Origin: Devosia algicola | GTDB taxonomy: Bacteria; Pseudomonadota; Alphaproteobacteria; Rhizobiales; Devosiaceae | DNA: 64,000 nucleotides | Assembly (NCBI RefSeq): GCF_028816455.1 | Contig: NZ_CP118246.1 | Coordinates: 1,798,001-1,862,000 of the forward strand | Reading direction: 5' to 3' | Shown: one piece after another, positions 18,341 through 29,269 of the stretch | Position numbering within the stretch: the first letter of the stretch is position 1 | How the letters are laid out: every line of letters begins with the position of its first letter | The notes under the pieces: generated by a model | What the model saw: the letters and a program-made list of their open reading frames with translations, nothing else | Told to the model about the DNA's origin: nothing | Database searches by the model: none | Program-made: the position numbers and the translations under genes

Positions 18341-19685
18341 TCAGGAGACCTGACTAATAGCCGCTTCGATATCACCGACCACCGACTGCACCAGCGACGC
18401 ATCGTCCGCCTCACCCATGACCCGCACGACCGGCTCAGTGCCAGATTCGCGGATGACCAGACGCCCGCCGTCACCAAGGCGTGCCAGACCCTCGGCAATA
18501 GCTTGTTTGACCGCCTTGCTTTCCAGCGGCTTGCCGGTCGTAAATTTCACACTTCGCAGCAACTGGGGCACCTTGGCAAATCGCGAACAGATTTCGGAGA
18601 TCGGTCGATCGAGCCTGCTTGAGTACCGACAGCAATTGCAGAGCCGCGACCAGACCGTCACCTGTCGTTGTGAAATCCGAAAGAATGATGTGGCCTGACT
18701 GCTCACCACCGACATTATAACCCTTGGCCCGCATCGCCTCGAGCACATATCGGTCGCCAACCTGAGTGCGCTCCAGCGTCAACCCAATAGAACCAAGATA
18801 ACGCTCCAGTCCCAGGTTGGACATTACCGTGGCAACAATACCACCACCGAGTAGCATTTCGCGCTGCATCCAGCTTTGGGCTATCACGGCCATAAACTGG
18901 TCGCCGTCAACGACTTCGCCCTTCTCGTCGATAATAATGACGCGGTCCGCATCACCATCCAGCGCAATACCTATGTCGGCACGCACTTCCTTGACCTTGG
19001 CTGCCACTGCCTCCGGTGCGGTCGAGCCAACTTTATAGTTGATATTAAAGCCATCAGGCTCAGCGCCAATAGTGACCACATCCGCACCCAACTCCCATAG
19101 GGCAATCGGCGCGACCTTGTAGGCCGCACCATTGGCACAATCGAGCACCACGCGTAGTCCGGTCAGATCGATGCTGCGCGGCAGCGTCCGTTTGGCATAT
19201 TCGATGTAACGCGTACGCGCCTCTTCATCGCGATGAGCCCGGCCGATGTCGCGCCCCTGAGCCAGCAAATGGCTCATATCACTATCGACGAGCCGCTCGA
19301 TTTCCGCCTCGACCTTGTCACTTAATTTGAAACCGTCGGGCCGAAACAGCTTGATCCCGTTGTCCTCGAAGGGATTGTGTGAGGCTGAAATCATCACGCC
19401 AAGGTCAGCCCGCAGCGATCGGGTCAGCATTGCTACAGCAGGCGTCGGCATCGGCCCGAGCAGATAGACGTCCATGCCAACCGCCGTAAAACCTGCGGTC
19501 AGGGCGTTCTCGATCATATAACCGGACCGCCTTGTGTCCTTGCCGATCACCACCCGATGTTTGTGGCTGCCACGAACGAATTTCTGGCCTGCGGCCATGC
19601 CCAGCTTCAGCGCCAGTTCGGGGGTAAGCTTTGCCCCGTTCACCTGTCCGCGAATGCCATCGGTTCCAAAATATTTCCGTGCCAT
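18341..19685 (-). CDS. glmM: Phosphoglucosamine mutase (frameshifted as given)
   Basis: 447 residues after repair. The N-terminus is [14 protein letters not shown]. The active-site serine loop is [15 protein letters not shown], the metal loop is [11 protein letters not shown], and the C-terminal phosphate-binding loop is [14 protein letters not shown]. The frame breaks at GAGCCT 18611-18616; removing one base joins LLSVLKQ to [12 protein letters not shown]. It makes glucosamine-1-phosphate for peptidoglycan and LPS, and is essential in most bacteria, so the break is unlikely to be real. It follows ftsH on the same strand, a frequent pairing. Confidence 0.95.
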
Positions 19686-19784
19686 ACCGCCCTCGTGAAA
19701 TCTGATATCTCAGGCAAGTATCACAAATAATACTTGCGACCGCCTGAACGATGTCAGCGCGGTCTAGCAGAACCAGCAGCAATG

Positions 19785-19811
19785 AAAAAGGGGCCGCTTG
19801 ATGGCGGCCCC
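19785..19811 (-). terminator. Terminator after ftsH
   Basis: GGGGCCGC and GCGGCCCC form a perfect eight-pair stem around a six-base loop. On the minus strand it is followed by five T. It lies about 20 bp after the repaired ftsH stop at 19831. Confidence 0.85.
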
Positions 19812-19830
19812 TTGGATTCGGTCAATACAA

Positions 19831-21763
19831 TTAACTTTCGGGTTGTGGCTCCATGCCCCCTTCGGGAGGACTATCGGGTCGCTTTTTGCTCGCCTTGCCC
19901 GCCGTTGGCACCCCACTTTGCTTGGGCGCAGCCCCGTCACTATCATCGGGACGGATTGGCTGCTTGCCCTCCATCAATGCCCGCAGGCTCATCCCCGGTC
20001 AGCGTTTCATATTCCAGCAACGCCTGGGCGACAGCTTCGAATTGCTCGATATTGCCATTGATTATGTCGCGGGCGGCCTTTTCGCCGTCCTCGATCAATT
20101 GGCGCACCTCCTGGTCGATCAGCTTGGCCGTGTCATCCGACATATTGTTGGACTGGGTCATCGAATGACCAATGAACACTTCCTGCTCACTTGACTTGTA
20201 ACGCACTCGGCCCAGCTTTTCTGACATGCCCCATTCCATGACCATGGAACGCGCCAGGCTGGTTGCCATCTGGATATCACCGGACGCACCGCTCGTGACC
20301 TTTTCTGGTCCGAACTTGTATATTTCGGCCTCACGACCGCCGAACAACATGGCCAGTCGCGCAACCGCCTTTTCGTGGCTGAACGAATAACTGTCACTCT
20401 CCGGCAATGTCATCACCATGCCCAGCGCCCGTCCCCGTGGAATGATCGTTGCTTTGTGGATCGGGTCAATCCCCGCGACCTTGAGCGCAATGATGGCGTG
20501 ACCAGCCTCGTGATAGGCAGTCAGCTTCTTCTCGTCTTCAGACATGGCCATGGTGCGACGCTCAGCGCCCATCATGATCTTGTCCTTGGCGTCCTCAAAT
20601 TCTGCATGGGTAACAAATCGCTTGTTACGGCGGGCTGCCAGCAGTGCGGCCTCATTGACCAAATTCATCAGGTCCGCTCCCGAAAATCCGGGCGTACCAC
20701 GGGCCAATGTCTTGAGATCCACGTCCGGCGCCAATGGTACTTTACGCACGTGCACCTTGAGAACTTTTTCGCGGCCCGACACATCCGGGTTCGGCACCAC
20801 GACCTGGCGATCGAAACGACCCGGGCGGAGTAGTGCCGGGTCAAGCACGTCGGGGCGGTTAGTCGCGGCGATCAGAATGATGCCTTCATTGGCCTCAAAC
20901 CCGTCCATTTCAACCAGCAGCTGGTTGAGGGTCTGCTCGCGCTCGTCATTGCCGCCGCCAAGACCGGCTCCGCGCTGACGACCCACCGCATCGATTTCGT
21001 CGATGAAGATAATGCAGGGCGCGTTCTTCTTGGCCTGCTCAAACATGTCGCGCACACGTGACGCGCCGACGCCAACAAACATTTCCACAAAGTCGGAACC
21101 CGAAATGGTGAAAAACGGCACATTGGCTTCACCCGCGACCGAGCGCGCCAGCAATGTCTTACCAGTGCCCGGGGGACCCACCAGCAGCACACCGCGCGGA
21201 ATACGACCACCAAGACGCTGGAACTTGCCTGGATCGCGCAGGAACTCGACAATCTCTTCAAGATCCTGCTTGGCTTCATCAACCCCTGCAACGTCCTCAA
21301 ACGTTACTTTGCCGTGGCTTTCGGTCAACAGCTTGGCCCGCGATTTGCCAAAGCCCATCGCGCCGCCTCTGCCACCACCCTGCATTTGTCGTATGAAAAA
21401 GAACCATACCCCAATAATGACAATGAACGGAAGCCATGATGACAATAAGATTGTCCAAAACGGGCTGGATTCCGGCTCGCGCGCGGTGATCGAAACATCC
21501 TTTTTCTCAAGGCGGCTGATAACATCAGCACCGTTGGGAATAATCGTTTCAAAGCGTGAATTGTCGCTGAGCAGTCCCGTTACAGTATCATTGGTGATGG
21601 TTACGCTGGATACTCGTCCCGCATCAACATCGGTAATAAACTGGCTATAGCTCTTGTCGGCCACCGAAACGGCGCGCGTCGACGACTGGAAAACCTGAAA
21701 CAGGCCCATCAGCATGAAAAGTATGACTAGCCAGATGGCAAAGTTGCGGAAGTTTCCGTTCAT
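19831..21763 (-). CDS. ftsH: ATP-dependent zinc metalloprotease FtsH (C-terminus frameshifted as given)
   Basis: 643 residues after repair. Two membrane segments lie at about residues 7-24 and 103-123. The AAA domain has Walker A GPPGTGKT near residue 195 and the SRH arginines. The zinc site HEAGH lies near residue 418. FtsH degrades unneeded membrane proteins and, in many bacteria, RpoH. As given the frame stops at 19943 with an abnormal tail. Removing one base from AGGCTC 19985-19990 restores [15 protein letters not shown] and a charged tail ending at 19831. The start at 21763 gives the usual [11 protein letters not shown] beginning. Confidence 0.95.
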
Positions 21764-21907
21764 CAAATCCTGTCCCGGATGGCCGGCGCGTCCTCGGCCG
21801 GTGTCTGTGGGCAATGTATGTGCCCGCTCCTAGCGTTACAAGGGCAAGCCCTGCGGCCCTTTGCGCCTTTCGTCCAGTGTCTTTGACACTATTGGGTTAA
21901 TACGTCA

Positions 21908-22951
21908 TCACGATTTGTTTGGCTCAACCGCCAAATGTGAAAGCAATTTGCCGCGTCGCCCGGTCTCGGTGCGGACGATGATGGAATCTGCCCGCCGTCG
22001 CACCATACAGCCATGGAGTGTGCGACCGCTGAATTCCTGCTCGGAGACCAGCACCTGATAAAGCGCTTCGACTGTACCAAGAGCCCGCGATTTCTTCCCA
22101 GTCCCCATCTCGGCCAACAATGTGGAGAGCATCAGCACCGCCACCGATTGCGGCAGTTGGGTGAATCCCTCGCGGACGATCACCGCCTCTTCGCTTGTTC
22201 GACTGGTCACGAGCGACCCGAGTGCCGATTCAGCGGCCACCTCCAGCGCCTCCCTTGCCCGCCCCATCCGTTGGGCAAAGTCGCCCAGACGGTTCCCATC
22301 GAGGCCCAATGCCGCCAGTTGCGGCATCAGCTTGCGCCACCGGACCCGCTCATAGTGGCTATCCTCATTGGACGGATCCTGCGCCGGTGTAAGGTCGGCC
22401 ATACTGACAACCTCGCCCAAATCTGCTGGATCTACACACAGTAGCGGTCGGAAAATCTTTACGCCTCCAACGTTGGAAAATGGCGTCATGCCGGCCAATC
22501 CTGCAACGCCGCTGCCGTGCGCCAGGCGCATAAGAACTGTTTCTGCCTGATCCTGTTGGTGATGAGCTGTGAGCAACACCTCAACGCCATCTTCTTTCAT
22601 CGCCGATTTGATCAAGCCATAACGGGCGTTACGCGCCGCCTCCTGCACACCGCTCTTTGGGTGGGGGGCCGGCCAGACCAAACCGCGCCCTTCAAGTCCC
22701 ATGGCGTTTGCGCAGGCCAGGACCATCGCTACTTCCGCGGCCGCTTCGGGACGTAGACCATGATCGACCGAATAAACCACCAGCCGAACGCCCCGCCCCT
22801 GCTGCGCAGCCCAGCGGTGAGCCAGAACCATCAGTGCCAGACTGTCAGCGCCCCCCGATACCGCAAGCCCGAGGCTGGAAAACGCCGCGACCGGGCCAAA
22901 CAGCTGGCCAAGCGTCGCGACCTCGTCGCCAAATGTCAGGCGGGCGGACAT
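21908..22951 (-). CDS. tilS: tRNA(Ile)-lysidine synthetase
   Basis: 347 residues. The PP-loop motif LAVSGGADSLALM lies at about residues 28-40. HHQQDQAETVLMRLAHGSG is the second family block. The C-terminal domains are short, as in many alphaproteobacteria. The enzyme adds lysine to cytidine 34 of tRNA-Ile so that AUA is read as isoleucine, and it is essential. Its start overlaps the end of cpoB by 16 bp, and ftsH follows, the usual tilS-ftsH order. Confidence 0.94.
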   Translation of the reverse strand: MSARLTFGDEVATLGQLFGPVAAFSSLGLAVSGGADSLALMVLAHRWAAQQGRGVRLVVYSVDHGLRPEAAAEVAMVLACANAMGLEGRGLVWPAPHPKSGVQEAARNARYGLIKSAMKEDGVEVLLTAHHQQDQAETVLMRLAHGSGVAGLAGMTPFSNVGGVKIFRPLLCVDPADLGEVVSMADLTPAQDPSNEDSHYERVRWRKLMPQLAALGLDGNRLGDFAQRMGRAREALEVAAESALGSLVTSRTSEEAVIVREGFTQLPQSVAVLMLSTLLAEMGTGKKSRALGTVEALYQVLVSEQEFSGRTLHGCMVRRRADSIIVRTETGRRGKLLSHLAVEPNKS

Positions 22952-23967
22952 TGTGCCTTGGCCTGTTCCTGACTGAGCCGTGCCGCGAACGCAGGCGTCG
23001 GATCCGTATAGCGTTTGTCAATCTCGGCCAATGTGCGGCAGGCCGTGTCGCGCTCACCTGCGCCAGACAATGACATGCCCAGCCGCAGCAGGAGATCCGG
23101 CGCGCGTGGCGAATCCGGCGTTTTCTGAAAAGCAGTCAACAAGACATCGGCCGCCTCATCATAAGCCCCCCGCTGCAAGAGCGCCTCACCCAACCAGTTG
23201 GCGGCATCCGAATATTGCGGGCTATCGGGATACAGGCTCGATATATTGCGAAAACTGATCTTCAGCGAACAGATAATCGCCGCGCATTATTGCCTCATAA
23301 CCCGCTTGATATTGGGCATCAGCATCTGCATTGTCGGTGCTGACTTGACCCGGACTATAATTGAGATCGAGCGGCGCGCCCGTGCCCAGTTCGGTGCTCC
23401 CACCCGCTCCGGTTCCGACAAGCGGATCACCCGACGCACCGATATCGTCCATTGGTGCGCCAGACCCGTCCGTGAAGGTAGGGTCAACTTCAGCTTCCCC
23501 GGCAACGGCACAACGCCTTGTTCGGGGATATCGGTCATCGGCACATTGCTAGGGTCCTGCGGCAACGCGCCGTCGGGCGTCACGCCCTCCGATTGGGTTG
23601 CCGCATCATTTTTTCCCCCAGCACCGCGTTCGAGCGCTTCAAACCGCGCTTCATTGTCCTGCTGCATGCGATCGATCAGAGTCTGCATCTGGGTAAGCTG
23701 AAAAGTAAGCCCATCCATCTGCCCGTTGAGGGTGCGCAATTGTTCTTCGAGTTGCTGGATGCGCAAAGTCAATTGCGCTTCCTCCTGCGTTTGGGCCACC
23801 AACATCCTGGGCGCCCCGGCGTTTACAGCCGCGGATTGTCTCACATCGGCTGGCGGCCGCACCGTGGGAAGCGCCAATGCAGTCACCGGGCTTGCGACCC
23901 CCAGTATAAGCAGCACTGCAACCGTCAAATTGATTCGGCCCTTGGGTCGGATCACTGATAATTTCAC
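22936..23967 (-). CDS. cpoB: Tol-Pal coordinator CpoB/YbgF (two frameshifts as given)
   Basis: 343 residues after repair. A signal peptide at about residues 10-32 is followed by a coiled coil (LRIQQLEEQLRTLNGQMDGL), a disordered Gly/Pro linker and tetratricopeptide-like repeats (YQAGYEAIMRGDYLFAEDQF, ANWLGEALLQRGAYDEA). One base appears lost from the four-base C run at 23497-23500, and one extra base lies in AGGCTC 23234-23239; repairing both joins three frames. CpoB coordinates outer-membrane constriction with septal peptidoglycan synthesis. It sits after pal and overlaps tilS. Confidence 0.9.
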
Positions 23968-24041
23968 CTTGTTACTCCATAGTGCTGGCCACTAGCCGCG
24001 ATTCTACCGCTAATGCGCGCTCATTACAGCCGAAATTTGGT

Positions 24042-24080
24042 CAAAAAGAAGCGCCGGGACCTTTTAGGGTACCCGGCGCT
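24042..24080 (-). terminator. Terminator after pal
   Basis: AGCGCCGGG (24050-24058) and CCCGGCGCT (24072-24080) form a perfect nine-pair stem. On the minus strand it leads into TTCTTTTTG. It separates pal from cpoB, so cpoB is either read through or has its own promoter. Confidence 0.8.
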
Positions 24081-24133
24081 CTTGCCTCCAGTTTTCACTG
24101 GTTCGCTCTGAGCGGCCCATTAGGCCGGTCAGG

Positions 24134-24620
24134 TTATTGTACCACTGTCACCGCACGACGATTCTGACTCCAACAGGAGATGTCGTTACAGATGGCCACT
24201 GGCCGTTCCTTGCCGAACGATTTCGAAGTGATGCGCTGGGCGCTGACGCCGCGCGACACCAGATAATTGACCACAATCGCAGGCTCGGCGGGCGCCAAGG
24301 GCGATGTTATATTCGCGCGTACCGCGCTCGTCGGCGTGCCCTTCGATCAGAATACGATAATTACCATACTGATTTAGCCAGGCCGCTTGCTTGTCCAGCG
24401 TCGCTGTCGCCGTCGAGGTCAGGGATGACGAGTCGGTCTCAAAAAATACGCGGTCGCCAACCGATACGAGGAATTCCTGCTGGCTGCCGGGCGCGCCGCC
24501 GCCAGGGCCGAGATTGCCGACACCGGTGGCCGGGGTGCGCGAACACGCCGCGACCGCGACGAGTAGGACAACCATCGCAAGCGCGCGAAGGCCATAATTG
24601 ATGGGTGCATGGGTAGGCAT
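24134..24620 (-). CDS. pal: Peptidoglycan-associated lipoprotein (frameshifted as given)
   Basis: 161 residues after repair. A lipoprotein signal with VAAC lipobox places the acylated Cys near residue 26. The OmpA-like domain has VFFETDSSSLT and IEGHADERGTREYNIALGARRA. The frame breaks at AGGCTC 24281-24286; removing one base gives RRAAIVVNYLVSRGVSAQRI and a normal end. Pal anchors the outer membrane to peptidoglycan and is bound by TolB. AGGAG precedes the start. Confidence 0.94.
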
Positions 24621-24813
24621 CCGGTTAGGCTCCTAAAGACGAAAATCTTAAGCACCACATTTACCGCACTTAATATTAAGGCCGGGTTTTCCAGCGTGGT
24701 TAATCAATGCCTTTTCCGGCGCGAATATGGCAGAAATTAAGGCACTTTCACACTGTTGCATATTGGTCACTTGAGGTCTGGCACAGCGCCATAAGGTTAA
24801 GAAACTCAGTCTG

Positions 24814-26137
24814 TTAGGACCGCAATCCCGACCATGCCGGATCGGACGCATAGGTTTCGGTGGGAATCGTCAAGACATTGCGTCCCCATATGTCCACAGA
24901 TTTCAGTCGGGGGCCATCATTGCCCCCGGGGTCCTGGAAGAACATGATCACGCGGCCATTGGGTGCCCAAGTCGGCCCCTCGGCATGAAAACTGGTGTAA
25001 AGCATCCGCTCGCCTGACCCGTCGGGGTTCATGATCCCGATGCTGAACTGCCCGCCCGACTGCCGGGTAAAGGCGATCAAATCACCCTTTGGCGCCCACA
25101 CGGGTGTCGAATAGGTCCCTTGGCCGAAGCTTATCCGCTGCGCCTGGCCGCCTCCTGCCGCCATCATGTAGAGTTGCGGTGAACCGCCGCGGTCGCTCTC
25201 AAAAATGATGCGGCTGCCATCGGGAGAGTAACTTGGTCCGGTATCAATAGCACCCCCGCTGGTCAGCTGGGTCGGCTGGCCGCCAGCCACCGCTATGGAG
25301 TACAGGTTGGTGGCCCCGCTGGCCTCGACCGAGAATGCAATCCGCCCGCCGTCGGGCGAGAACCGAGGCGCAAACGTCATCGCCCCGAACGAGCCAAGGC
25401 GGCGTTGTTGCCCGGTCGATAATTGCAGCAGGTACACCTGCGGGTTGCCATCGTCGAAATTCATATAGCTGACAAGATCATTGTTGGGCGAAAAACGCGG
25501 CGTCAGCGCCAGCGTGCGGCCTTCTGTCAGATACTGCGAGTTGGCCCCATCCTGATCCATGATCGCCAGCCGCTTGACACGATTGGCCTTCGGGCCGCTC
25601 TCGGCCACGTAAACTACCCGTGTATCGAAATAACCAGACCCACCTGCCAGTGACTCGTAAATCGCGTCCGAGATAATGTGGGCAACCCGCCGCGAGCCTA
25701 TTGGGGTCAGTGTTATATCGCTTGCCCACCACTTGCGCCGCCTGCTGGGTGTCCCAGACTCGTACCGAAGACTGGATCTGGCCGCCGCGTTCCACCTGGC
25801 CCATTACAAGTGCGTCGACATTAATCTGGCGCCAATTATCAAAGTTTGGCGTCGCTGCCACATCACCCACCCGGATTGGCAGCGATGCGGGGTCAAGCGG
25901 CAGAAACAAGCCGCTACGCTGCAAGTTATTGCGTACGATGCCGGCAATTTCCTGCCCAAACGCTGGATCGGACGACGCGAAGTCTGGAATGGCGATTGGC
26001 AAGGGTTGGAAATTGCCCCCACTGACATTGACTTCGACCAGCGCCGAGGCCGCCCGGCTAGCCGCGAGCGTCGCCCCGGTTGCCAGTCCGAGCTTCAGTG
26101 CAGTACGGCGGTTGAATAGCATCATCGTTTTATCCAT
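24814..26137 (-). CDS. tolB: Tol-Pal periplasmic protein TolB (frameshifted as given)
   Basis: 440 residues after repair. The N-terminal signal contains a twin-arginine-like motif NRRTALKLG, then [11 protein letters not shown]. The N-domain is followed by five to six beta-propeller repeats with repeated DG-type blocks ([37 protein letters not shown]). The frame breaks at GAGCCT 25694-25699; removing one base gives [22 protein letters not shown] at 26170 overlapping the tolA stop is an alternative start. TolB links Pal to TolA in the periplasm. Confidence 0.94.
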
Positions 26138-26166
26138 CAGTTCAATGTGTCGATTGCGCCGGGCAA

Positions 26167-27333
26167 TCACTGTTGCTCTCTGGCGTCAAAATTTACGCGC
26201 ACTGTATTCCAGCCGGCATCGCCCGCATATTTCTCCGGCGGCAGCATGGTATAGCCATTCTCACCGCATCTGATCACGGCCCGAACGGCAGCACTGCCCG
26301 TCGCCGCGCCCGTATTCGCGCCGGTCACAGATATAATCGTTGGTTGACCCTGCACCATCCCACTCTGAGTAAATTTGACTTCGATCACCGCTGACGCGCC
26401 TTCATCGGCTGATCCGACAGGTGGAAAGAAACATTGCTTCATCGCTGCCGATAGTCCGTCCAGTTCTGATTGCGACAATGTGACGGACCGACCGGACTGC
26501 TTACCCAGGGACGGCTGACCTCCTTGACCGGTTGTAGCCCCCGTCGAATTATCCCTGTTGATAATGGCCGAAATATCATCAGCCAACGACGCATCCAGCT
26601 GTGTAGTTGCATCGCGCTCGCGTTTGGCCTTCTCCGCTGCGGCAGCTGCCGCCACTTTTTTTGCTTCGGCAGCTTTGGCTTCAGCCAATTTCCTCGCTTC
26701 TTCTTCCGCCCGTTTCCTTGCCTCGGCAATAGCCGCTTCCTGCTGTTTTTTGTAATCTGCCCGTTTTTGATCCAGCGACGCTGGCCGCGAAACTGGAACG
26801 GGTGCAACAGCGGCAGGTACACTTTGCTCGGTCGCCAACACTGGTTCCGGTTCCGGCGCAGGCGTTGGCGCTGGTTCTGGTGTGGGCGCCGGAACTGGTG
26901 CCGGTGTCGGTGGTATCGGTGCCGGTGTTGGCGCCGGCTCCGGTATCGGAAGGGGTTCTGGCGCTGGTGCTGGCTCCGGTTCTGGCTCCGGTATCGGTTC
27001 GGGGCGTGTAGCGGGTGCCGGTGCCGTCTTGGTCACTGGAGCAGGTGTCGGTGTATCGGCGGGCGTTGGCTGCACCTGGTCTTTTTCGGTATTACCCGTG
27101 GGCTGTGCGGGCTCTGCCGGATTATCATCCGTGACGGTCGAGGGTGTCTCGGTGTCAACTATCTGGCTGTCAAGCGATCCCGCCCGGATATTGGAAACCT
27201 CAGAAATTGGCACCAGATCAACAGAAATGGAGTCCACCACGACCGGATCAAGTTTACTTGCCCCCAAGCTGATCAGGCCAACGGTCAACAAGGCGATGTG
27301 GGCAATTGCCGATGCGGCCAGGCCGATACGCAT
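26167..27333 (-). CDS. tolA: Cell envelope protein TolA
   Basis: 388 residues. An N-terminal membrane segment lies at about residues 5-25. A long Pro/Ala/Glu-rich stretch (about residues 65-190) is followed by a Lys/Ala/Glu helix typical of TolA domain II (about 195-245). The C-terminal domain has MKQCFFPPVG and VEVKFTQSGMVQG-like residues (IEVKFTQSG). TolA spans the periplasm between TolQR and Pal/TolB. The Pro-rich part gives a repetitive DNA tract at 26820-27020, and a long spurious open frame on the other strand. Confidence 0.93.
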   Translation of the reverse strand: MRIGLAASAIAHIALLTVGLISLGASKLDPVVVDSISVDLVPISEVSNIRAGSLDSQIVDTETPSTVTDDNPAEPAQPTGNTEKDQVQPTPADTPTPAPVTKTAPAPATRPEPIPEPEPEPAPAPEPLPIPEPAPTPAPIPPTPAPVPAPTPEPAPTPAPEPEPVLATEQSVPAAVAPVPVSRPASLDQKRADYKKQQEAAIAEARKRAEEEARKLAEAKAAEAKKVAAAAAAEKAKRERDATTQLDASLADDISAIINRDNSTGATTGQGGQPSLGKQSGRSVTLSQSELDGLSAAMKQCFFPPVGSADEGASAVIEVKFTQSGMVQGQPTIISVTGANTGAATGSAAVRAVIRCGENGYTMLPPEKYAGDAGWNTVRVNFDAREQQ

Positions 27334-27340
27334 GAGTCTC

Positions 27341-27790
27341 CTACCTCGGAGCCTGTTCCGTGATCAGCCCGATCTTGGCATAACCAGCCGCTGACAACAG
27401 GCCCATGACTTTCATAACCGAACCATAATTGGCCGTGGTATCGCCGCGAAGAAATATCCGCGACTCCGTACCGTTGGCCGATTGAGTGTTGAGGGTGGAA
27501 ATCAGATTGTCTTCCGCAACCTGTTCGTCGCCCACATAGATTAGGCCTTCGGGCGTCACCGAGACCGTAATCGGCTGCGTTTCGCTGTTAATATCGTTGG
27601 CCGCTGACTGCGGCAGATCGATCGGTACGCCCGCCGTCATCATTGGCGCCGCGACCATAAAAACGATCAGCAATACCAGCATCACATCGACCAGCGGCGT
27701 TACATTGATTTCGCTCATCACGCCGCCGTGCCTGCCGCGCCTGCCACGCCGTCCACCGCCGCGACCGCCTCCGGTTGCTCCCATACCCAC
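27341..27790 (-). CDS. tolR: Tol-Pal protein TolR
   Basis: 149 residues. A Gly/Arg-rich N-terminus precedes SEINVTPLVDVMLVLLIVFMV, the ExbD/TolR membrane segment with its conserved proton-conducting Asp. GVPIDLPQS and a periplasmic domain follow. TolR works with TolQ as a proton-driven motor that energises TolA. It lies 6 bp after tolQ and 7 bp before tolA. Confidence 0.96.
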   Translation of the reverse strand: MGMGATGGGRGGGRRGRRGRHGGVMSEINVTPLVDVMLVLLIVFMVAAPMMTAGVPIDLPQSAANDINSETQPITVSVTPEGLIYVGDEQVAEDNLISTLNTQSANGTESRIFLRGDTTANYGSVMKVMGLLSAAGYAKIGLITEQAPR

Positions 27791-27796
27791 GGCTAT

Positions 27797-28504
27797 TTAC
27801 CCCGAGCCTTCGAGTTGGCGGCTCAGAATCGTCGAAAACTCATCAGCAAAACCCTCGAGCCGTCCGATCATCTTGCCGGCATCGGATGACAGTTTATTGT
27901 AAGCAATAACCGCTGGGATGGCGGCGACCAGACCAATTGCCGTAGCGAATAGCGCCTCGGCGATTGGCGCGGCCACAACGGCAAGATTGGTGCTCGAGGA
28001 CGCCGCAATCGCGGTAAAGGCGTTCATTATACCCCAGACGGTGCCAAACAGGCCGATGAACGGCCCCGCCGAACCTACTGTCGCCAGAAACGTCAATCGT
28101 TTTTCGAGATTTTCGCTCTCGCGCGCAATGGCAACATCAAGCACCTTGTCGAGTCGTTGCTGCATACCGACGTAAGACGAGGCGTTCTGCTCATGGCTTC
28201 GCTTCCATTCCTTCATTGCGGCAACAAAGACGGCGCCCAGGCCACCCGAAGTACGCTCGGACTGCGCCTGGTAAAGCTCTTCCAGCGATTGCCCTGACCA
28301 GAACTGGCGTTCAAACCGGTTCATCTCGCTGGCGGCACGTCGGTAGTGCAGCGACTTGTCGATAATGATAGCCCAGCACCAGATCGAGGCGCCTAGCAGG
28401 CCAAGCATGACGGACTTGACCACCCAATCGGCTGACCAGAACAAACCCCAGATTGAAAAGTCGACGTGTGGAGCAACCGCTCCCACAGCATCCATGGCTT
28501 CCAT
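27797..28504 (-). CDS. tolQ: Tol-Pal proton channel TolQ
   Basis: 235 residues with three membrane segments (about residues 25-45, 135-155 and 170-195). The ExbB/TolQ signature appears as FLATVGSAGPFIGLFGTVWGIMNAF and APIAEALFATAIGLVAAIPAV. It is the first gene of the Tol-Pal operon, with 271 bp of gene-free DNA before it that must hold the operon promoter and that of the divergent CHRD gene. Confidence 0.97.
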   Translation of the reverse strand: MEAMDAVGAVAPHVDFSIWGLFWSADWVVKSVMLGLLGASIWCWAIIIDKSLHYRRAASEMNRFERQFWSGQSLEELYQAQSERTSGGLGAVFVAAMKEWKRSHEQNASSYVGMQQRLDKVLDVAIARESENLEKRLTFLATVGSAGPFIGLFGTVWGIMNAFTAIAASSSTNLAVVAAPIAEALFATAIGLVAAIPAVIAYNKLSSDAGKMIGRLEGFADEFSTILSRQLEGSG

Positions 28505-28775
28505 GAAGTGATCCTTTTTGGCCCGGCCTACAATGACCGACCCCTGACGCTGATGCGATGAGGTCGAAATTTGTCAAATTTAAGAGAAATTGCCTGAATA
28601 TCCGGTCATTGGCGGCCCAGACCTCCAGCATTTGTCCCTTTGCCGCAATTATGGTCAAGAATTGGTTAACAAAGGCTCACGTTGGGGTCGATCAAACAAC
28701 TTGTGAAGGAACTGACGGCTTGCCCCCTCGTTTTCACACAGCCAGCCTATTTGCTGACACTTTCGGAGAAACGAC

Positions 28776-29219
28776 ATGACCATCAAATCCGCTACAATTG
28801 CTACTGTCGCCGCCGCTAGCCTGATGTTTGCCGCCGTCCCGGCGTTTGCCGAGGTGGTAAATATGACCGCCGATCTTTCCGGTCAGGCCGAGGTACCGCC
28901 AAATAACTCGTCTGCCACCGGCAAACTCGAGGCTACCTTTGATACTGATTCGATGAAATTTGCCTGGACAATTAGCTATGAGGGGCTCACAGGCGACGCC
29001 ACTGCCGCCCATTTCCACGGTCCAGCAGCCGAAGGGGAAAATGCGGACCCGGTCATACCCATCGATGGCGATCTTGCAAGCCCCATCAAGGGGGAGGCGA
29101 CGTTGACCGAAGACCAGGCCAGTCAACTTCAAGACGGTATGTGGTATGTAAATATTCATACTGACGCTAACAAGGGCGGCGAGTTGCGCGGCCAGGTCAT
29201 GGCCGAGAGCGCCATGTAG
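28776..29219 (+). CDS. Secreted CHRD-domain protein
   Basis: 147 residues. A signal peptide spans residues 1-25 (FAAVPAFAEV). The rest is a single CHRD domain: DLSGQAEVPPNNSSATGKLEA at the start, FAWTISYEGLTGDATAAHFHGPA in the middle and WYVNIHTDANKGGELRGQV at the end. CHRD domains resemble those of chordin, but their role in bacteria is not known. It is a lone cistron with its own terminator. Confidence 0.88.
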   Translation: MTIKSATIATVAAASLMFAAVPAFAEVVNMTADLSGQAEVPPNNSSATGKLEATFDTDSMKFAWTISYEGLTGDATAAHFHGPAAEGENADPVIPIDGDLASPIKGEATLTEDQASQLQDGMWYVNIHTDANKGGELRGQVMAESAM

Positions 29220-29242
29220 GGCAACCTGCACTTCTGAACATT

Positions 29243-29269
29243 AAGGGACCGCCAAGCGGTCCCTTTTTT
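29243..29269. terminator. Terminator after the CHRD gene
   Basis: AAGGGACCGC and GCGGTCCCTT form a perfect ten-pair stem around CAA, followed by a T run on the plus strand. The last bases touch the stop of convergent ybgC. Confidence 0.92.

Noticed and set aside
18341..21763. True pseudogenes (glmM, ftsH and others)
   Set aside because: Many of the broken genes are essential in most bacteria, and each is intact apart from one base at the same motif.
26820..27020. Tandem DNA repeat
   Set aside because: The repetitive look comes from Pro/Ala/Glu codons of the TolA linker, not from exact DNA repeat units.
26470..27363. Long plus-strand open frame opposite tolA
   Set aside because: It is a shadow of the Pro/Ala/Lys-rich tolA coding sequence with Arg/Trp/Cys-rich translation and no family resemblance.
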